Part shown: positions 40,490 to 50,194 of the stretch, piece after piece
Layout of the letters: each line of letters starts with the position of its first letter
Position numbering within the stretch: position 1 is the stretch's first letter
Source: DATAEE01 sp963725145
GTDB lineage: Bacteria; Acidobacteriota; Vicinamibacteria; Vicinamibacterales; 2-12-FULL-66-21
DNA length: 64,000 bases
Assembly: GCA_963725145.1 (NCBI GenBank)
Contig: CAVRXL010000010.1
Coordinates: 1,178,001 to 1,242,000 of the forward strand
Direction: 5' to 3'
Program-made: the position numbers and the translations under genes
The notes under the pieces: model-generated
Seen by the model: the letters and a program-made list of their open reading frames with translations, nothing else
Database searches by the model: none
Told to the model about the DNA's origin: nothing

Positions 40490-41711
40490 GCCCGACCTTC
40501 AGGTCGGGCGTGCCCCTCTTCCCCTCCTCGATCTCGCTCAGCAGCTCTCCATCCAGCGCGTTGTCGAAAAGGCCCGTGAGCTCCGGCGCACGCGTCGGGC
40601 GCACGCTCGTGTCGATCGGCGGAAGCGCCAGCGGCTCGTCGCCCGATGCGGCGCCGAGATCTTTCAGGCGTCGCGCGGAGACGAGCACACGGCTTTCCAT
40701 CGACCCGACCGCTTCGTTATACGACTCGACCGATCGCTTCAGCGAGCCCCCGAGCTTCTCGAAGTGGTCCGCCAGCTTGCAGATCCGCTCGTAGAGGGTG
40801 CGGCCGAGCTCGCTGATCTCGAGCGCGTTCTGCGCCATCTTTTCCTGTTGCCAGCCGTACGCGACGGCACGCAGGAGGCCGACGAGGGTCACGGGGCTCG
40901 CGAGCAGCACGTTCTTGCCGAGGCTGTATTCGAGGAGACCGGGGTCGCTCTGCAGAGCGCTCGTGAGCAGCGCTTCGGCCGGCACGAACAGCACGACGAT
41001 ATCCGGCGTCGGCTGAAAATGGCTCCAGTACGACTTGTTCCCCAGCCGCGTGACGTGCTCCCGGAGCTGCCGCGCGTGATCGCGCATCCGCGCCTGCCGC
41101 GCCGGCTCGTCGGCTGAATCCTGGGCCGCCAGATACGCCGTCGCGGGGACCTTGGCATCCACGACGACATTCCTGCCGCCCGGGAGGCGGACGACGAGGT
41201 CAGGCGTGAGGCGCCCATCGTCCCCCGAGATGCTCTCCTTGAACGAAAAGTCGCAGTGCTCGATCATGCCCGCCGCTTCGACCACGCGCCGGAGCTGCAG
41301 CTCACCCCACTGCCCGCGCACATTCGGCGAGCGCAAGGCTTTCGCGAGGTTGGTCGTCTCGCTCTGCAGCGAACGGAGCTGCTCGTCGAGCCGAGCGTGC
41401 GCACCGACGCGCTGCCGCTCGACGTCCTGGATCTGCGCATCGAATCTCTTCAACGTATCCGAGATGGGCTGCACGAGCGCCGAGATCGCCTGTTGGCGCG
41501 TCGCAAGGTCGCCGGCCGACTGCGCCTGGACTTCGCCCATCTTCGTCCTTGCGAGTTGGAGGAACTGATCGTTGTTTGCGCGCAGCGCGTCGGCGGACAG
41601 CGCGGCGAAGGTGTCCCTCAGCGCCGCGTCGGCGCGCCGTGTCGATCGTGTGACGAGTCCGACCGTTGCGGCGCCGACTGCCAGCCCGATCAGGAGATAG
41701 AGCAGGTCCAC
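40482..41711 (-). CDS. rmuC: DNA recombination protein RmuC
   Basis: Membrane-anchored protein: N-terminal helix (LLYLLIGLAVGAATVGLV), a long coiled coil (about 30-130), and the RmuC nuclease-like domain with NVRGQWGELQLRRVVEAAGM, TPDLVVRLPGGRNVVVDAKVP and WSHFQPTPDIVVLFVPAEALL in order. It limits DNA inversions at short repeats in E. coli. The last residues (GTPDLKVGPT) are encoded by a REP-like palindrome, so the natural C-terminus was probably altered by its insertion. GTG start. Confidence 0.94.
   Translation of the reverse strand: MDLLYLLIGLAVGAATVGLVTRSTRRADAALRDTFAALSADALRANNDQFLQLARTKMGEVQAQSAGDLATRQQAISALVQPISDTLKRFDAQIQDVERQRVGAHARLDEQLRSLQSETTNLAKALRSPNVRGQWGELQLRRVVEAAGMIEHCDFSFKESISGDDGRLTPDLVVRLPGGRNVVVDAKVPATAYLAAQDSADEPARQARMRDHARQLREHVTRLGNKSYWSHFQPTPDIVVLFVPAEALLTSALQSDPGLLEYSLGKNVLLASPVTLVGLLRAVAYGWQQEKMAQNALEISELGRTLYERICKLADHFEKLGGSLKRSVESYNEAVGSMESRVLVSARRLKDLGAASGDEPLALPPIDTSVRPTRAPELTGLFDNALDGELLSEIEEGKRGTPDLKVGPT
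40490..40509. repeat. REP-like hairpin at the rmuC / SIMPL gene junction
   Basis: Stem GCCCGACCT / AGGTCGGGC with a TC loop, preceded by GTAG at 40486-40489, which contains the SIMPL stop codon. On the minus strand it encodes the end of RmuC. Confidence 0.88.
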
Positions 41712-41719
41712 GGAACCGA

Positions 41720-41748
41720 ATATTAGGCGAAGGTGGCGATAATCTCAA
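41720..41748 (-). promoter_or_regulatory. Promoter of rmuC
   Basis: On the minus strand TTGAGA (41748-41743) and TAATAT (41725-41720) are 17 bp apart, and the -10 ends 8 nt before the GTG at 41711, so the mRNA would be nearly leaderless. Confidence 0.6.
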
Positions 41749-41813
41749 CAGAATTGCGCCGTTTTCCGCTACCTCAACCGCTCGTGGTCTATTTTGCCGG
41801 CCGAAATGGCATA

Positions 41814-41838
41814 ATATAGGACTACTTTGGTCGGAGAT
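41814..41838. promoter_or_regulatory. IscR type 1-like operator before the suf locus
   Basis: An imperfect palindrome with half-sites GGACTA and TGGTCG flanked by ATAT and GAT. By eye about 17 of 25 positions agree with the E. coli IscR type 1 (apo/holo cluster-sensing) site. It lies 18-42 bases upstream of the Rrf2 gene and overlaps a TAATAT -10-like sequence, as in autoregulated iscR promoters. Confidence 0.5.
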
Positions 41839-41855
41839 TTCGCGAAGGGGATCGA

Positions 41856-42347
41856 ATGCTGAGGCTCTCGAAGAAAGCCGACTACGCGCTCATGGCGATG
41901 AAGCACCTGGCGCTGCAGGCCGATCGCGGCTCAGCGAGCGCGCGCGAGATCGCGCAGCACTACGAGATCCCCGTGGAGCTGCTGGCGAAGGTGCTGCAGC
42001 GTCTGGTCCGTCGCGGGCTCCTCGCGTCGCATCAAGGCACGCGCGGCGGCTATCAGCTCGCGCGCGCCGCCTCGGTGATTTCGGTCGCCGACGTCATCCA
42101 GGCGATCGACGGTCCGCTGACGATGACGGCGTGCTCTTCGGACGATCACGGGTGCGACCAGTTCTCGTCGTGCAGCGTCCGCGATCCGCTCTGGCGAATC
42201 AAGGACCGGATCGTCACCGCGCTCGCGACGTGCACCGTGGCGGATCTGACGATCGATCCGCCGGAGGAGACGCCGGTCACGATGGGTGCCCTGGGGAAAA
42301 GGGGACAGTCACCTTTTTCCTCGGTGAGCTCGGAAGGAAAGAGGTAG
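41856..42347 (+). CDS. Rrf2-family Fe-S-responsive regulator of the suf locus
   Basis: N-terminal winged helix of the Rrf2 type (MLRLSKKADYALMAMKHLA, LLAKVLQRLVRRGLLASHQGTRGGYQLAR in order). Three cysteines follow in the position of the IscR cluster ligands (C93, C100, C105 or close: ACSSDDHGCDQFSSCSVRD). So it can plausibly bind a [2Fe-2S] cluster and repress the operon when clusters are ample. The last ~18 residues (GKRGQSPFSSVSSEGKR) come from half of the GGGGACAG-type repeat and are not part of the family. First gene of the suf operon. Confidence 0.9.
   Translation: MLRLSKKADYALMAMKHLALQADRGSASAREIAQHYEIPVELLAKVLQRLVRRGLLASHQGTRGGYQLARAASVISVADVIQAIDGPLTMTACSSDDHGCDQFSSCSVRDPLWRIKDRIVTALATCTVADLTIDPPEETPVTMGALGKRGQSPFSSVSSEGKR
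42301..42320 (+). repeat. Half copy of the GGGGACAG...TTTTT element
   Basis: Twenty bases that match one arm of the palindrome in ubiE (31785-31829) except at one or two positions. No second arm is present. It forms part of the Rrf2-like gene's 3' end. Confidence 0.8.
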
Positions 42348-42359
42348 CCGGTTCTGTTT

Positions 42360-42682
42360 ATGGTGCAGATGAGTGAAAACGCCGCGGCTGTGATCGCCAA
42401 GATGCTCGAGAAGAACGGCATCCCGGGCGGCGGGCTGCGCATCGCCATCCGCGCGGGCGGCTGTTCGGGATATAGCTACGTGTTCGCCTGGGAGGCGGAG
42501 CCAAGGCCGACCGACGAGGTCTTCGACGGTCCGGGCGGCGCCCGCCTGTTCATCGATCCCAAGAGTCACAAGCTGTTGGACGGGACCGTGCTCGACTACG
42601 ACACGGCCCTTATCAGCCGGGGATTTACTTTCAATAACCCGCAGGCCAAGAGCACGTGCGGGTGTGGGACATCGTTTTCGAC

Positions 42683-42686
<4 letters not shown>
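42360..42686 (+). CDS. sufA: A-type Fe-S carrier protein
   Basis: A 108-aa IscA/SufA/ErpA protein that receives clusters from the SufBCD scaffold and passes them on. The three conserved Cys are in GGCSGYSYVF and STCGCGTSF. GTG or ATG choices near 42360-42369 differ little. It overlaps sufB by 4 bp (ATGA). The name sufA is given by context; erpA is possible. Confidence 0.9.
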
Positions 42687-44128
<1,442 letters not shown>

Positions 44129-44136
44129 ACAGAGAG

Positions 44137-44223
44137 GGCGGGCCTCTCAGGCCCGCCGAAACACGTAGCGCAGGCCTTTAGGCCTGCCAGACAGAGACGC
44201 GTAGCGCAGCCCTTCAGGGCTGC
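44137..44223. repeat. Three REP-like hairpins between sufB and sufC
   Basis: Stems at 44137-44157 (GGCGGGCCT/AGGCCCGCC), 44170-44187 (GCAGGCCT/AGGCCTGC) and 44206-44223 (GCAGCCCT/AGGGCTGC). The last two are each preceded by GTAGC and have TT or TC at the apex. The third ends 11 nt before the sufC start. Confidence 0.9.
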
Positions 44224-44234
44224 CAGGGGTAACG

Positions 44235-44990
44235 ATGTTAGAAGTCAAAGGTCTGAAAGTCCGTGCCGAGGGGAAAGACATCCTCCTCGGCGTGAATCTG
44301 ACCGTGAAGGCGGGCGAAGTGCACGCCATCATGGGTCCGAACGGATCGGGCAAGAGCACGTTCGCCCGCGCGCTCGCGGGGCATCCGCAGTACGAGGTCA
44401 CGGCCGGAGAGGCACGGTATCTGGGCAAGGACCTCCTGGCGATGGATCCGGACGAGCGCGCCCGCGAGGGCGTGTTCATGGCGTTTCAGTACCCGGTCGA
44501 GATCGCCGGTGTGAACAACTCGTACTTCCTCAAGGCGGCGCTCAACGCGAAGCGGAAGCACCAGGGGCTGGAAGAGCTGGACGCGATCGAGTTCATGGCG
44601 CTCATCCGCGACAAGGCGGCGCAGCTGGACGTCGACCAGAGCATGCTCGGCCGCGCGGTCAACGAGGGATTCTCCGGCGGCGAGAAGAAGCGGAACGAGA
44701 TCTTCCAGATGGCCGTGCTCGAACCGAAGCTGGCCATCCTGGATGAGACCGATTCGGGCCTCGACATCGACGCGCTGCGCACCGTCGCCCACGGCGTCAA
44801 CGCCATGCGAAGCCCGGATCGCGGGTTCATCGTCGTCACGCACTATCAGCGGCTGCTGAACTACATCGTCCCGGACTTCGTGCACGTGTTGAACGATGGC
44901 GTGATCGTCCGCTCGGGCGGCAAGGAGCTCGCGCTCGAGCTCGAGGAGAAGGGCTACGGATGGCTCGAGGCCGCGGGAGCGAAGGCGTGA
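44235..44990 (+). CDS. sufC: Fe-S cluster assembly ATPase SufC
   Basis: ABC-type ATPase subunit of SufBCD, 251 aa. Walker A GPNGSGKST, signature FSGGEKKRNEI (the SufC form), Walker B LAILDETDSGLD, and H-loop VVTHYQRLL. The ATG follows AGGGG, which directly abuts a REP-like hairpin. GTG of sufD overlaps its TGA. Confidence 0.97.
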   Translation: MLEVKGLKVRAEGKDILLGVNLTVKAGEVHAIMGPNGSGKSTFARALAGHPQYEVTAGEARYLGKDLLAMDPDERAREGVFMAFQYPVEIAGVNNSYFLKAALNAKRKHQGLEELDAIEFMALIRDKAAQLDVDQSMLGRAVNEGFSGGEKKRNEIFQMAVLEPKLAILDETDSGLDIDALRTVAHGVNAMRSPDRGFIVVTHYQRLLNYIVPDFVHVLNDGVIVRSGGKELALELEEKGYGWLEAAGAKA

Positions 44991-46333
44991 GCGCAGCGAC
45001 AGGCGCGATCGTCGAGCGGAACGACCTGATGCTGACCGAGTACGATCGGTTCGTGCGGGAGCGTGGCGGATCCGCTCCCTCCTGGCTGCGCGAGCTGCGA
45101 GGCCGGGCGCTCACCCGGTTTGCCGAGACGGGCTTCCCGACCACACGCGACGAAGAGTGGCGCTTCACCAGCATCGCGCCGATCGCCGAGACGGCCTTCC
45201 GGCTGGCCGGCGAGCCGGTCGATCGCGGCGCGGTCCACGCGCTGGTCGGCGGCGTGGCCTTCGACCGCGTCGCGGCCCGCCTGATCATCGTCAACGGCCG
45301 GTTTTCGGCCGATCTCTCGACGACATCGTCCGGGTCTCGCGTCGCGGCCGGCGGCCTCGCCACGGCGCTCACCGGCGCCGAGGCGCCGCGGCTCGAGCAT
45401 CAGCTCACGAACCTGGCCTTCGACCGCCGGCCTTTCGTCGCGCTGCACACGGCGTTTCTGGAAGATGGCGCGTTCGTCAGCATTCCCGCCGGTGCGATCG
45501 TCACGGATCCGATCCACATCGTCGTCGTCACCACGCCCGGCACGAGCCCCGAAGTTGCGCACCCGCGCGTCGTGGTCCTGGCGGGCGCGAACGCGCAGGC
45601 CACAATCGTCGAGACCTACATCGGCGCGGCGGGTACGCCGTACCTGATGAACGCGGTCACCGAGGTGGTCCTCGAGGATGGTGCCGTGGTCGAGCACTAC
45701 AAGGATCAGCGGGAGCCGATGACGGCTCACCACGTCGCGACGATGCAGGTGCGACTCGGTCGATCGAGCACGTTCGCCTCGCAGTCGTTCTCCTTCGGCG
45801 GCCACATCGTCCGCAACGACATCCTCGCGGTGCTCGGCGGCGAGGGGGGTGAGTGCACGCTGAACGGCCTGTACTTCAGCGACGGACGGCGGCTCGTCGA
45901 CAACCATACGACGATCGATCACGCGCTGCCGCACTGCGCGAGCCACGAGGTCTACAAGGGCATCCTCGCAGGTAAGGCCCGCGCGATCTTCAACGGAAAG
46001 ATCGTCGTTCGCCCCGACGCGCAGAAGACCGACGCGAAACAGACCAACCGCGCGCTGCTTCTGTCCGATGGCGCGCAGATCAACACGAAGCCGCAGCTCG
46101 AGATCTTCGCCGACGACGTGAAGTGCACGCACGGGGCGGCGATCGGCCAGCTCGACGACGAAGCGATGTTCTACTTGCGCGCGCGCGGTCTCACGGCCGT
46201 CGAGGCGCGTGACATGCTCATCCACGCGTTCGCGGGGGAGATCCTGAACCAGATCAAGGTCGAGCCCGTCCGCGTGCAGATGGAGACCGGGCTGTACGCA
46301 CAGCTCGCGCGGGACCTGGAGGATCGGGCCTGA
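44987..46333 (+). CDS. sufD: Fe-S cluster assembly protein SufD
   Basis: Beta-helical partner of SufB, 448 aa from the GTG overlapping the sufC stop; an ATG at 45029 is a possible shorter start. Blocks: GFPTTRDEEWRFTSIAPIAE, SFGGHIVRNDILAVLGGEGGECTLNGLY, DNHTTIDHALPHCASHEVYKGILAGKARAIFNGKI in order, and QLDDEAMFYLRARGLTAVEARDMLIHAFAGEI. These are typical of SufD. Confidence 0.95.
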   Translation: MSAATGAIVERNDLMLTEYDRFVRERGGSAPSWLRELRGRALTRFAETGFPTTRDEEWRFTSIAPIAETAFRLAGEPVDRGAVHALVGGVAFDRVAARLIIVNGRFSADLSTTSSGSRVAAGGLATALTGAEAPRLEHQLTNLAFDRRPFVALHTAFLEDGAFVSIPAGAIVTDPIHIVVVTTPGTSPEVAHPRVVVLAGANAQATIVETYIGAAGTPYLMNAVTEVVLEDGAVVEHYKDQREPMTAHHVATMQVRLGRSSTFASQSFSFGGHIVRNDILAVLGGEGGECTLNGLYFSDGRRLVDNHTTIDHALPHCASHEVYKGILAGKARAIFNGKIVVRPDAQKTDAKQTNRALLLSDGAQINTKPQLEIFADDVKCTHGAAIGQLDDEAMFYLRARGLTAVEARDMLIHAFAGEILNQIKVEPVRVQMETGLYAQLARDLEDRA

Positions 46334-46352
46334 GGGTCCGTTCGGCACAGAC

Positions 46353-47606
46353 ATGATCCCCGGCACGGCATCCCAGGCTCCGATAGCGCACTTCGACGTG
46401 GCCCAGGTCCGACGGGACTTTCCCATCCTCACGCAGCTCGTGCACGGCAAGCGCCTGGTCTACCTCGACAGCGCCAACACGAGCCAGAAGCCGCGCGCCG
46501 TCATCGAGGCGCTCGATCGGTACTACGAGGAAGCGAACGCGAATATCCATCGCGCGACGCACCTGTTGAGCGAGCGCGCGACCGGGGCGTACGAGGCGGC
46601 GCGGCTGAAGGCGCAGCGGTTCGTCAACGCGCCCGAGTTGCGCGGCATCATTCTCACGCGCGGGACGACCGACGGCATCAATCTGGTTGCGCAGAGCTAC
46701 GGCCGATCGGTGTTGAAGCCGGGAGACGAGGTGCTGATCTCCTGGATGGAGCACCATTCGAACATCGTCCCGTGGCAGCTCGTGTGCGAGGAAACCGGTG
46801 CCCATCTGCGTGTGGCGCCGATCGACGATCGCGGCGAGCTCGTCGTGGAGGAGTTCGAGCGGATCCTGTCGGAACGGACGAAGATCGTGGCGGTCGCCCA
46901 CGTGTCGAACGCTCTCGGGACGATCAACCCCGTCCGGCACATCGTCGAACGGGCGCACGCGCGCGGCGCGGTGGTGCTCGTCGATGGCGCGCAGGCCGCG
47001 CCGCACCTGCCGATTGACGTGCAGGCGCTCGGCTGCGACTTCTACGTGCTGTCGGGGCACAAGATGTACGGGCCGACGGCGACGGGCCTCCTCTACGGGC
47101 GAACCGACCTGCTCGAGCGGATGCCGCCCTATCAGGGTGGCGGCGACATGATTCAGTCCGTGACCTTCGAGAAGACCACCTACAACGTCCTGCCGTACAA
47201 GTTCGAGGCCGGAACGCCGAACATCGCAGGAGTCGTCGGCTTCGGCGCGGCGATTGATTATCTTCAGGGGTTCGATCGGGCGGCCGTGCTCGAGCACGAG
47301 GACGCGCTTCTTGCGGCGGCGACGGCGCGCGTGCGCGAGATTCCCGGCACCCGCATCTTCGGCACCGCTCGTGAGAAGACCGGTGTCCTCTCGTTCACGC
47401 TCGACGGCATTCACCCGCACGATGCGGGGACGATCCTCGACGCAGAAGGAGTGGCCGTCCGCTCGGGCCAGCACTGCGCGCAACCGGTCATGGACCGGTT
47501 CGGCGTGCCGGCGACCATCCGCGCGTCGTTCGGCATCTACAACGCGATGGACGATGTGGACGCGCTCGTCGCGGCGCTCGACAAGGCGCGCACGATGTTT
47601 GCGTGA
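46353..47606 (+). CDS. sufS: Cysteine desulfurase SufS
   Basis: Group II PLP cysteine desulfurase, 417 aa, that supplies sulfur to the Suf scaffold. N-terminal VYLDSANTSQKPRAVIEAL is SufS-type, the PLP lysine is in LSGHKMYGPTATGLLYG, and the catalytic Cys in VRSGQHCAQPVM. SufU follows with a 4-bp overlap, the usual sulfur-acceptor partner in organisms without SufE. Confidence 0.96.
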   Translation: MIPGTASQAPIAHFDVAQVRRDFPILTQLVHGKRLVYLDSANTSQKPRAVIEALDRYYEEANANIHRATHLLSERATGAYEAARLKAQRFVNAPELRGIILTRGTTDGINLVAQSYGRSVLKPGDEVLISWMEHHSNIVPWQLVCEETGAHLRVAPIDDRGELVVEEFERILSERTKIVAVAHVSNALGTINPVRHIVERAHARGAVVLVDGAQAAPHLPIDVQALGCDFYVLSGHKMYGPTATGLLYGRTDLLERMPPYQGGGDMIQSVTFEKTTYNVLPYKFEAGTPNIAGVVGFGAAIDYLQGFDRAAVLEHEDALLAAATARVREIPGTRIFGTAREKTGVLSFTLDGIHPHDAGTILDAEGVAVRSGQHCAQPVMDRFGVPATIRASFGIYNAMDDVDALVAALDKARTMFA

Positions 47607-48061
47607 CCCAGACCATGAGCGATCTCAGCGACCTCTATCAGGAAGTCATCCTCGACCATAACAGGCGTCCGCGGAATTTTCGGGCGCCCGAAGGGGCGAA
47701 CCGCCGCGCGGAGGGTTTCAATCCGCTCTGCGGCGACCGCTTGACGCTGTTCCTCACCGTCGACGCCGGCGTCATTCGCGACGTGGGGTTTCAGGGTTCG
47801 GGCTGCGCGATTTCCAAGGCGTCGGCGTCGCTGATGACCGAAGCGCTGAAGGGCAAGTCGGTCGTGGAGGCCGAGGCCCTCTTCGAGCGGTTCCATCGCA
47901 TGGTGACCGCGCCCCCGGACACGCCGGTCGAACCGCTCGGGAAGCTTTCGGCCCTGGCGGGCGTGCGAGAGTTTCCGGTACGCGTGAAGTGCGCGAGCCT
48001 CGCCTGGCACACGATGAAAGCCGCCGTGAAGCAAGACAAGCCGGTCGTTTCGACAGAGTAG
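47603..48061 (+). CDS. sufU: Zinc-dependent sulfurtransferase SufU
   Basis: 152 aa. The three Cys and one Asp of the zinc site are seen in NPLCGDRL, GSGCAISKASASLM and VKCASLAWHT. SufU takes sulfane sulfur from SufS. GTG at 47603 overlaps the sufS stop; ATG at 47615 is an alternative start. Confidence 0.94.
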   Translation: MTQTMSDLSDLYQEVILDHNRRPRNFRAPEGANRRAEGFNPLCGDRLTLFLTVDAGVIRDVGFQGSGCAISKASASLMTEALKGKSVVEAEALFERFHRMVTAPPDTPVEPLGKLSALAGVREFPVRVKCASLAWHTMKAAVKQDKPVVSTE

Positions 48062-48082
48062 CGCAGACCTTCAGGGCTCCGG

Positions 48083-48100
48083 GCGGCCCTTCAGGGCTGC
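48083..48100. repeat. REP-like hairpin before sufT
   Basis: GCGGCCCT/AGGGCTGC with a TC apex; a degenerate relative (GTAGCGCAGACCTTCAGGG) precedes it at 48059-48077. The hairpin ends 9 nt before the sufT ATG. Confidence 0.8.
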
Positions 48101-48109
48101 AGGAACCAC

Positions 48110-48511
48110 ATGACAGACTTCCCCATCGTTCCGGATGCCCCGACCACCCCGGACGCCGAGCCGATCAGCCAGCCGGTCGGCGATCTCGTCGCGGATCCAT
48201 TGAAGACGCTCGAGATCAAACCGAAGGTGCTCGAAGCGCTTTCGAGCGTGTACGACCCGGAGATCCCGGTCAACATCTTCGAGCTCGGCCTCGTCTACGA
48301 TGTCATCGTCAACAGCGCCGCGGTCGTGGGCGTGAGGATGACGCTCACCGCGCCCGCCTGTCCCGCCGCGCAGACGCTCCCGGTCGAAGTCCGCGAGAAG
48401 GTGCGCCGGATTCCGGGCGTCAGCGACGCACGCGTCGAGATCGTCTGGGATCCGCCGTGGTCGAAGGATCGCATGAGCGACGCGGCGAAGCTGCAGCTTG
48501 GGATGTGGTAA
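48110..48511 (+). CDS. sufT: SUF-associated MIP18/DUF59 protein SufT
   Basis: 133 aa with a DUF59/MIP18 domain: LSSVYDPEIPVNIFELGLVYDVIV at about residues 44-67 (in order) and VRMTLTAPACPAAQTLP, whose Cys is conserved. SufT helps maturation of Fe-S proteins. AGGA just upstream of the ATG lies at the edge of the REP-like hairpin. It is followed after 10 nt by the second desulfurase. Confidence 0.92.
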   Translation: MTDFPIVPDAPTTPDAEPISQPVGDLVADPLKTLEIKPKVLEALSSVYDPEIPVNIFELGLVYDVIVNSAAVVGVRMTLTAPACPAAQTLPVEVREKVRRIPGVSDARVEIVWDPPWSKDRMSDAAKLQLGMW

Positions 48512-48521
48512 GCAGGCCAAG

Positions 48522-49718
48522 GTGAAGCGGCCGATCTACCTGGATTCGCACGCGACCACGCCGGTCGACCCCCGCGTACTCGAGACGATGCTGCCCTTCT
48601 TCACGGAGCGTTTCGGCAACGCCTCGAGCCGGACCCATGCGTTCGGCCAGGATGCGGCCGCCGCGGTTCGAACGGCGCGGGAGGACATGGCCTCGCTTCT
48701 CGGCGCCAGCGCCCGCGAGATCGTGTTCACGAGCGGCGCCACCGAGTCGAACAACATCGCCATCAAGGGACTCGCCCACGCGCGTCGGGATCGGGGGCGC
48801 AGGATTGTCACGACGGAAATCGAGCACGACTCGGTTCTCGATGTCTGCGGAGCGCTCGAACGCGAAGGGTTCGAGATCGTCCGGCTTCCGGTCTCGCGTG
48901 AAGGCCTGCTGTCGCTCGACGTTCTCGAGCGAGCCGTCGATCGATCGACGCTGCTGGTGAGCGTCATGGCGGCCAACAACGAGATCGGCGTGCTCCAGCC
49001 GCTCGCCGACGCGGCGCGGATCGCGCACGCGAGCGGAGCGGTCTTTCACTCGGACATCGCGCAGGCTGCCGGCAAAATCCCGCTCGCGCTCGGTGACTGG
49101 GGCGTGGACCTGGCGTCCGTGTCGGCGCACAAGCTGTACGGGCCGAAGGGAGCGGGCGCGCTCTACATCCGGCGCCAACGGCCGCGGCTCGAGATCCAGC
49201 CGATCGTCGAAGGCGGCGGCCACGAAGGAGGCCTCCGCTCCGGCACGCTCAACGTGCCGGGCATCGTGGGGCTCGGGCGGGCCTGCTCCATCGCACGCGA
49301 CGAGATGGCGTCCGAAGGCGCTCGTCTGGCGGCGCTGCGCGATCGGCTGCTCGAGGGCCTGACATCGCGCATCGCGGGCGTCTCGATCAACGGATCGATA
49401 TCGGCGCGGCTGCCTCACAACCTGAACGTCAGCTTCGAGGGTATCGAAGGGGAAGGTCTGATGCTCGCGCTCGGAGATCTCGCGGTATCTCCCGGCGCGG
49501 CCTGTGCGTCGGCGACCGACGCCCCCTCACACGTGCTGCGCGCCATCGGCGTTCCGGCGGCGCTCGCCCGGGCGACGATCCGCTTCGGCCTCAGCCGGTT
49601 CACGACGGCCGAGGAGGTTGATGAGGCCGCTCAGCGGGTGGCGCGTGTTGTGCACCATCTTCGCTCGTCCGGGCAATCCAGCCGGACGGTCGATTCGAAC
49701 GTCCAAAGCTCAGCATGA
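48522..49718 (+). CDS. Second cysteine desulfurase (IscS/NifS group)
   Basis: 398 aa from the GTG at 48522 (a TTG at 48498 lies inside sufT). N-terminal YLDSHATTPVDPRVLETMLPF is the IscS/NifS form, the PLP lysine is in VSAHKLYGPKGAGALY, and the catalytic-loop Cys in GAACASATDAPSHVL. As a group I enzyme next to SufS, it may feed sulfur to other acceptors such as tRNA thiolation or make the system redundant. Last desulfurase of the suf operon; its stop overlaps the next start. Confidence 0.92.
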   Translation: MKRPIYLDSHATTPVDPRVLETMLPFFTERFGNASSRTHAFGQDAAAAVRTAREDMASLLGASAREIVFTSGATESNNIAIKGLAHARRDRGRRIVTTEIEHDSVLDVCGALEREGFEIVRLPVSREGLLSLDVLERAVDRSTLLVSVMAANNEIGVLQPLADAARIAHASGAVFHSDIAQAAGKIPLALGDWGVDLASVSAHKLYGPKGAGALYIRRQRPRLEIQPIVEGGGHEGGLRSGTLNVPGIVGLGRACSIARDEMASEGARLAALRDRLLEGLTSRIAGVSINGSISARLPHNLNVSFEGIEGEGLMLALGDLAVSPGAACASATDAPSHVLRAIGVPAALARATIRFGLSRFTTAEEVDEAAQRVARVVHHLRSSGQSSRTVDSNVQSSA

Positions 49719-50167
49719 GGCCGCTTGCGATCTTCCTCGTCGTGACCCTTCTGGCCAGCCCTGCGGCGTACGCGGGCCAACCGGCGGGGAAGCCTCGGGT
49801 CAAGCCGGAAAGCGAACAGCCCGTCGCCGCGGCCGCGCAGCCCTCCGGCGAGCTCCCGGTGTCGCTCCAGCGCATCCGGCGCAAGCTCGCGCAGGCGGCG
49901 CCGTCCAGGACGACGGGCCTCAAGCTCGAGTACTACGTGGACGTGTACGGGAAGTCTCCGCGGCTCGATTTTCTTGCCGAGTTCGATCCCACGACGGGCG
50001 CCGTGCAGTACGGCTCACCCACGCATCAGGAGTTTCTCAATCTCGTCACGCCTCAGGAGTTCAAGTCGCCGCCCGCAGATCTACTCGGCGGCGCGATGGC
50101 GCTGATGAAGTGGCTGGCCGACAGGGGCAGCGACAAGTCGAAGAAGAAGCCGGACCCGCCCCGTTAG
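49715..50167 (+). CDS. Hypothetical exported protein (150 aa)
   Basis: Signal peptide (MRPLAIFLVVTLLASPAAYA), a disordered Lys/Pro/Ala segment, then a conserved-looking core with LKLEYYVDVYGKSPRLDFLAEF and QYGSPTHQEFLNLVTPQEFKSP, and a basic tail. No known domain. Start overlaps the desulfurase stop (ATGA), so it belongs to the suf transcript, though a direct Fe-S role cannot be claimed. Confidence 0.75.
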   Translation: MRPLAIFLVVTLLASPAAYAGQPAGKPRVKPESEQPVAAAAQPSGELPVSLQRIRRKLAQAAPSRTTGLKLEYYVDVYGKSPRLDFLAEFDPTTGAVQYGSPTHQEFLNLVTPQEFKSPPADLLGGAMALMKWLADRGSDKSKKKPDPPR

Positions 50168-50194
50168 TGGTCCTTGTTCAGCGAAGACGGGCCA

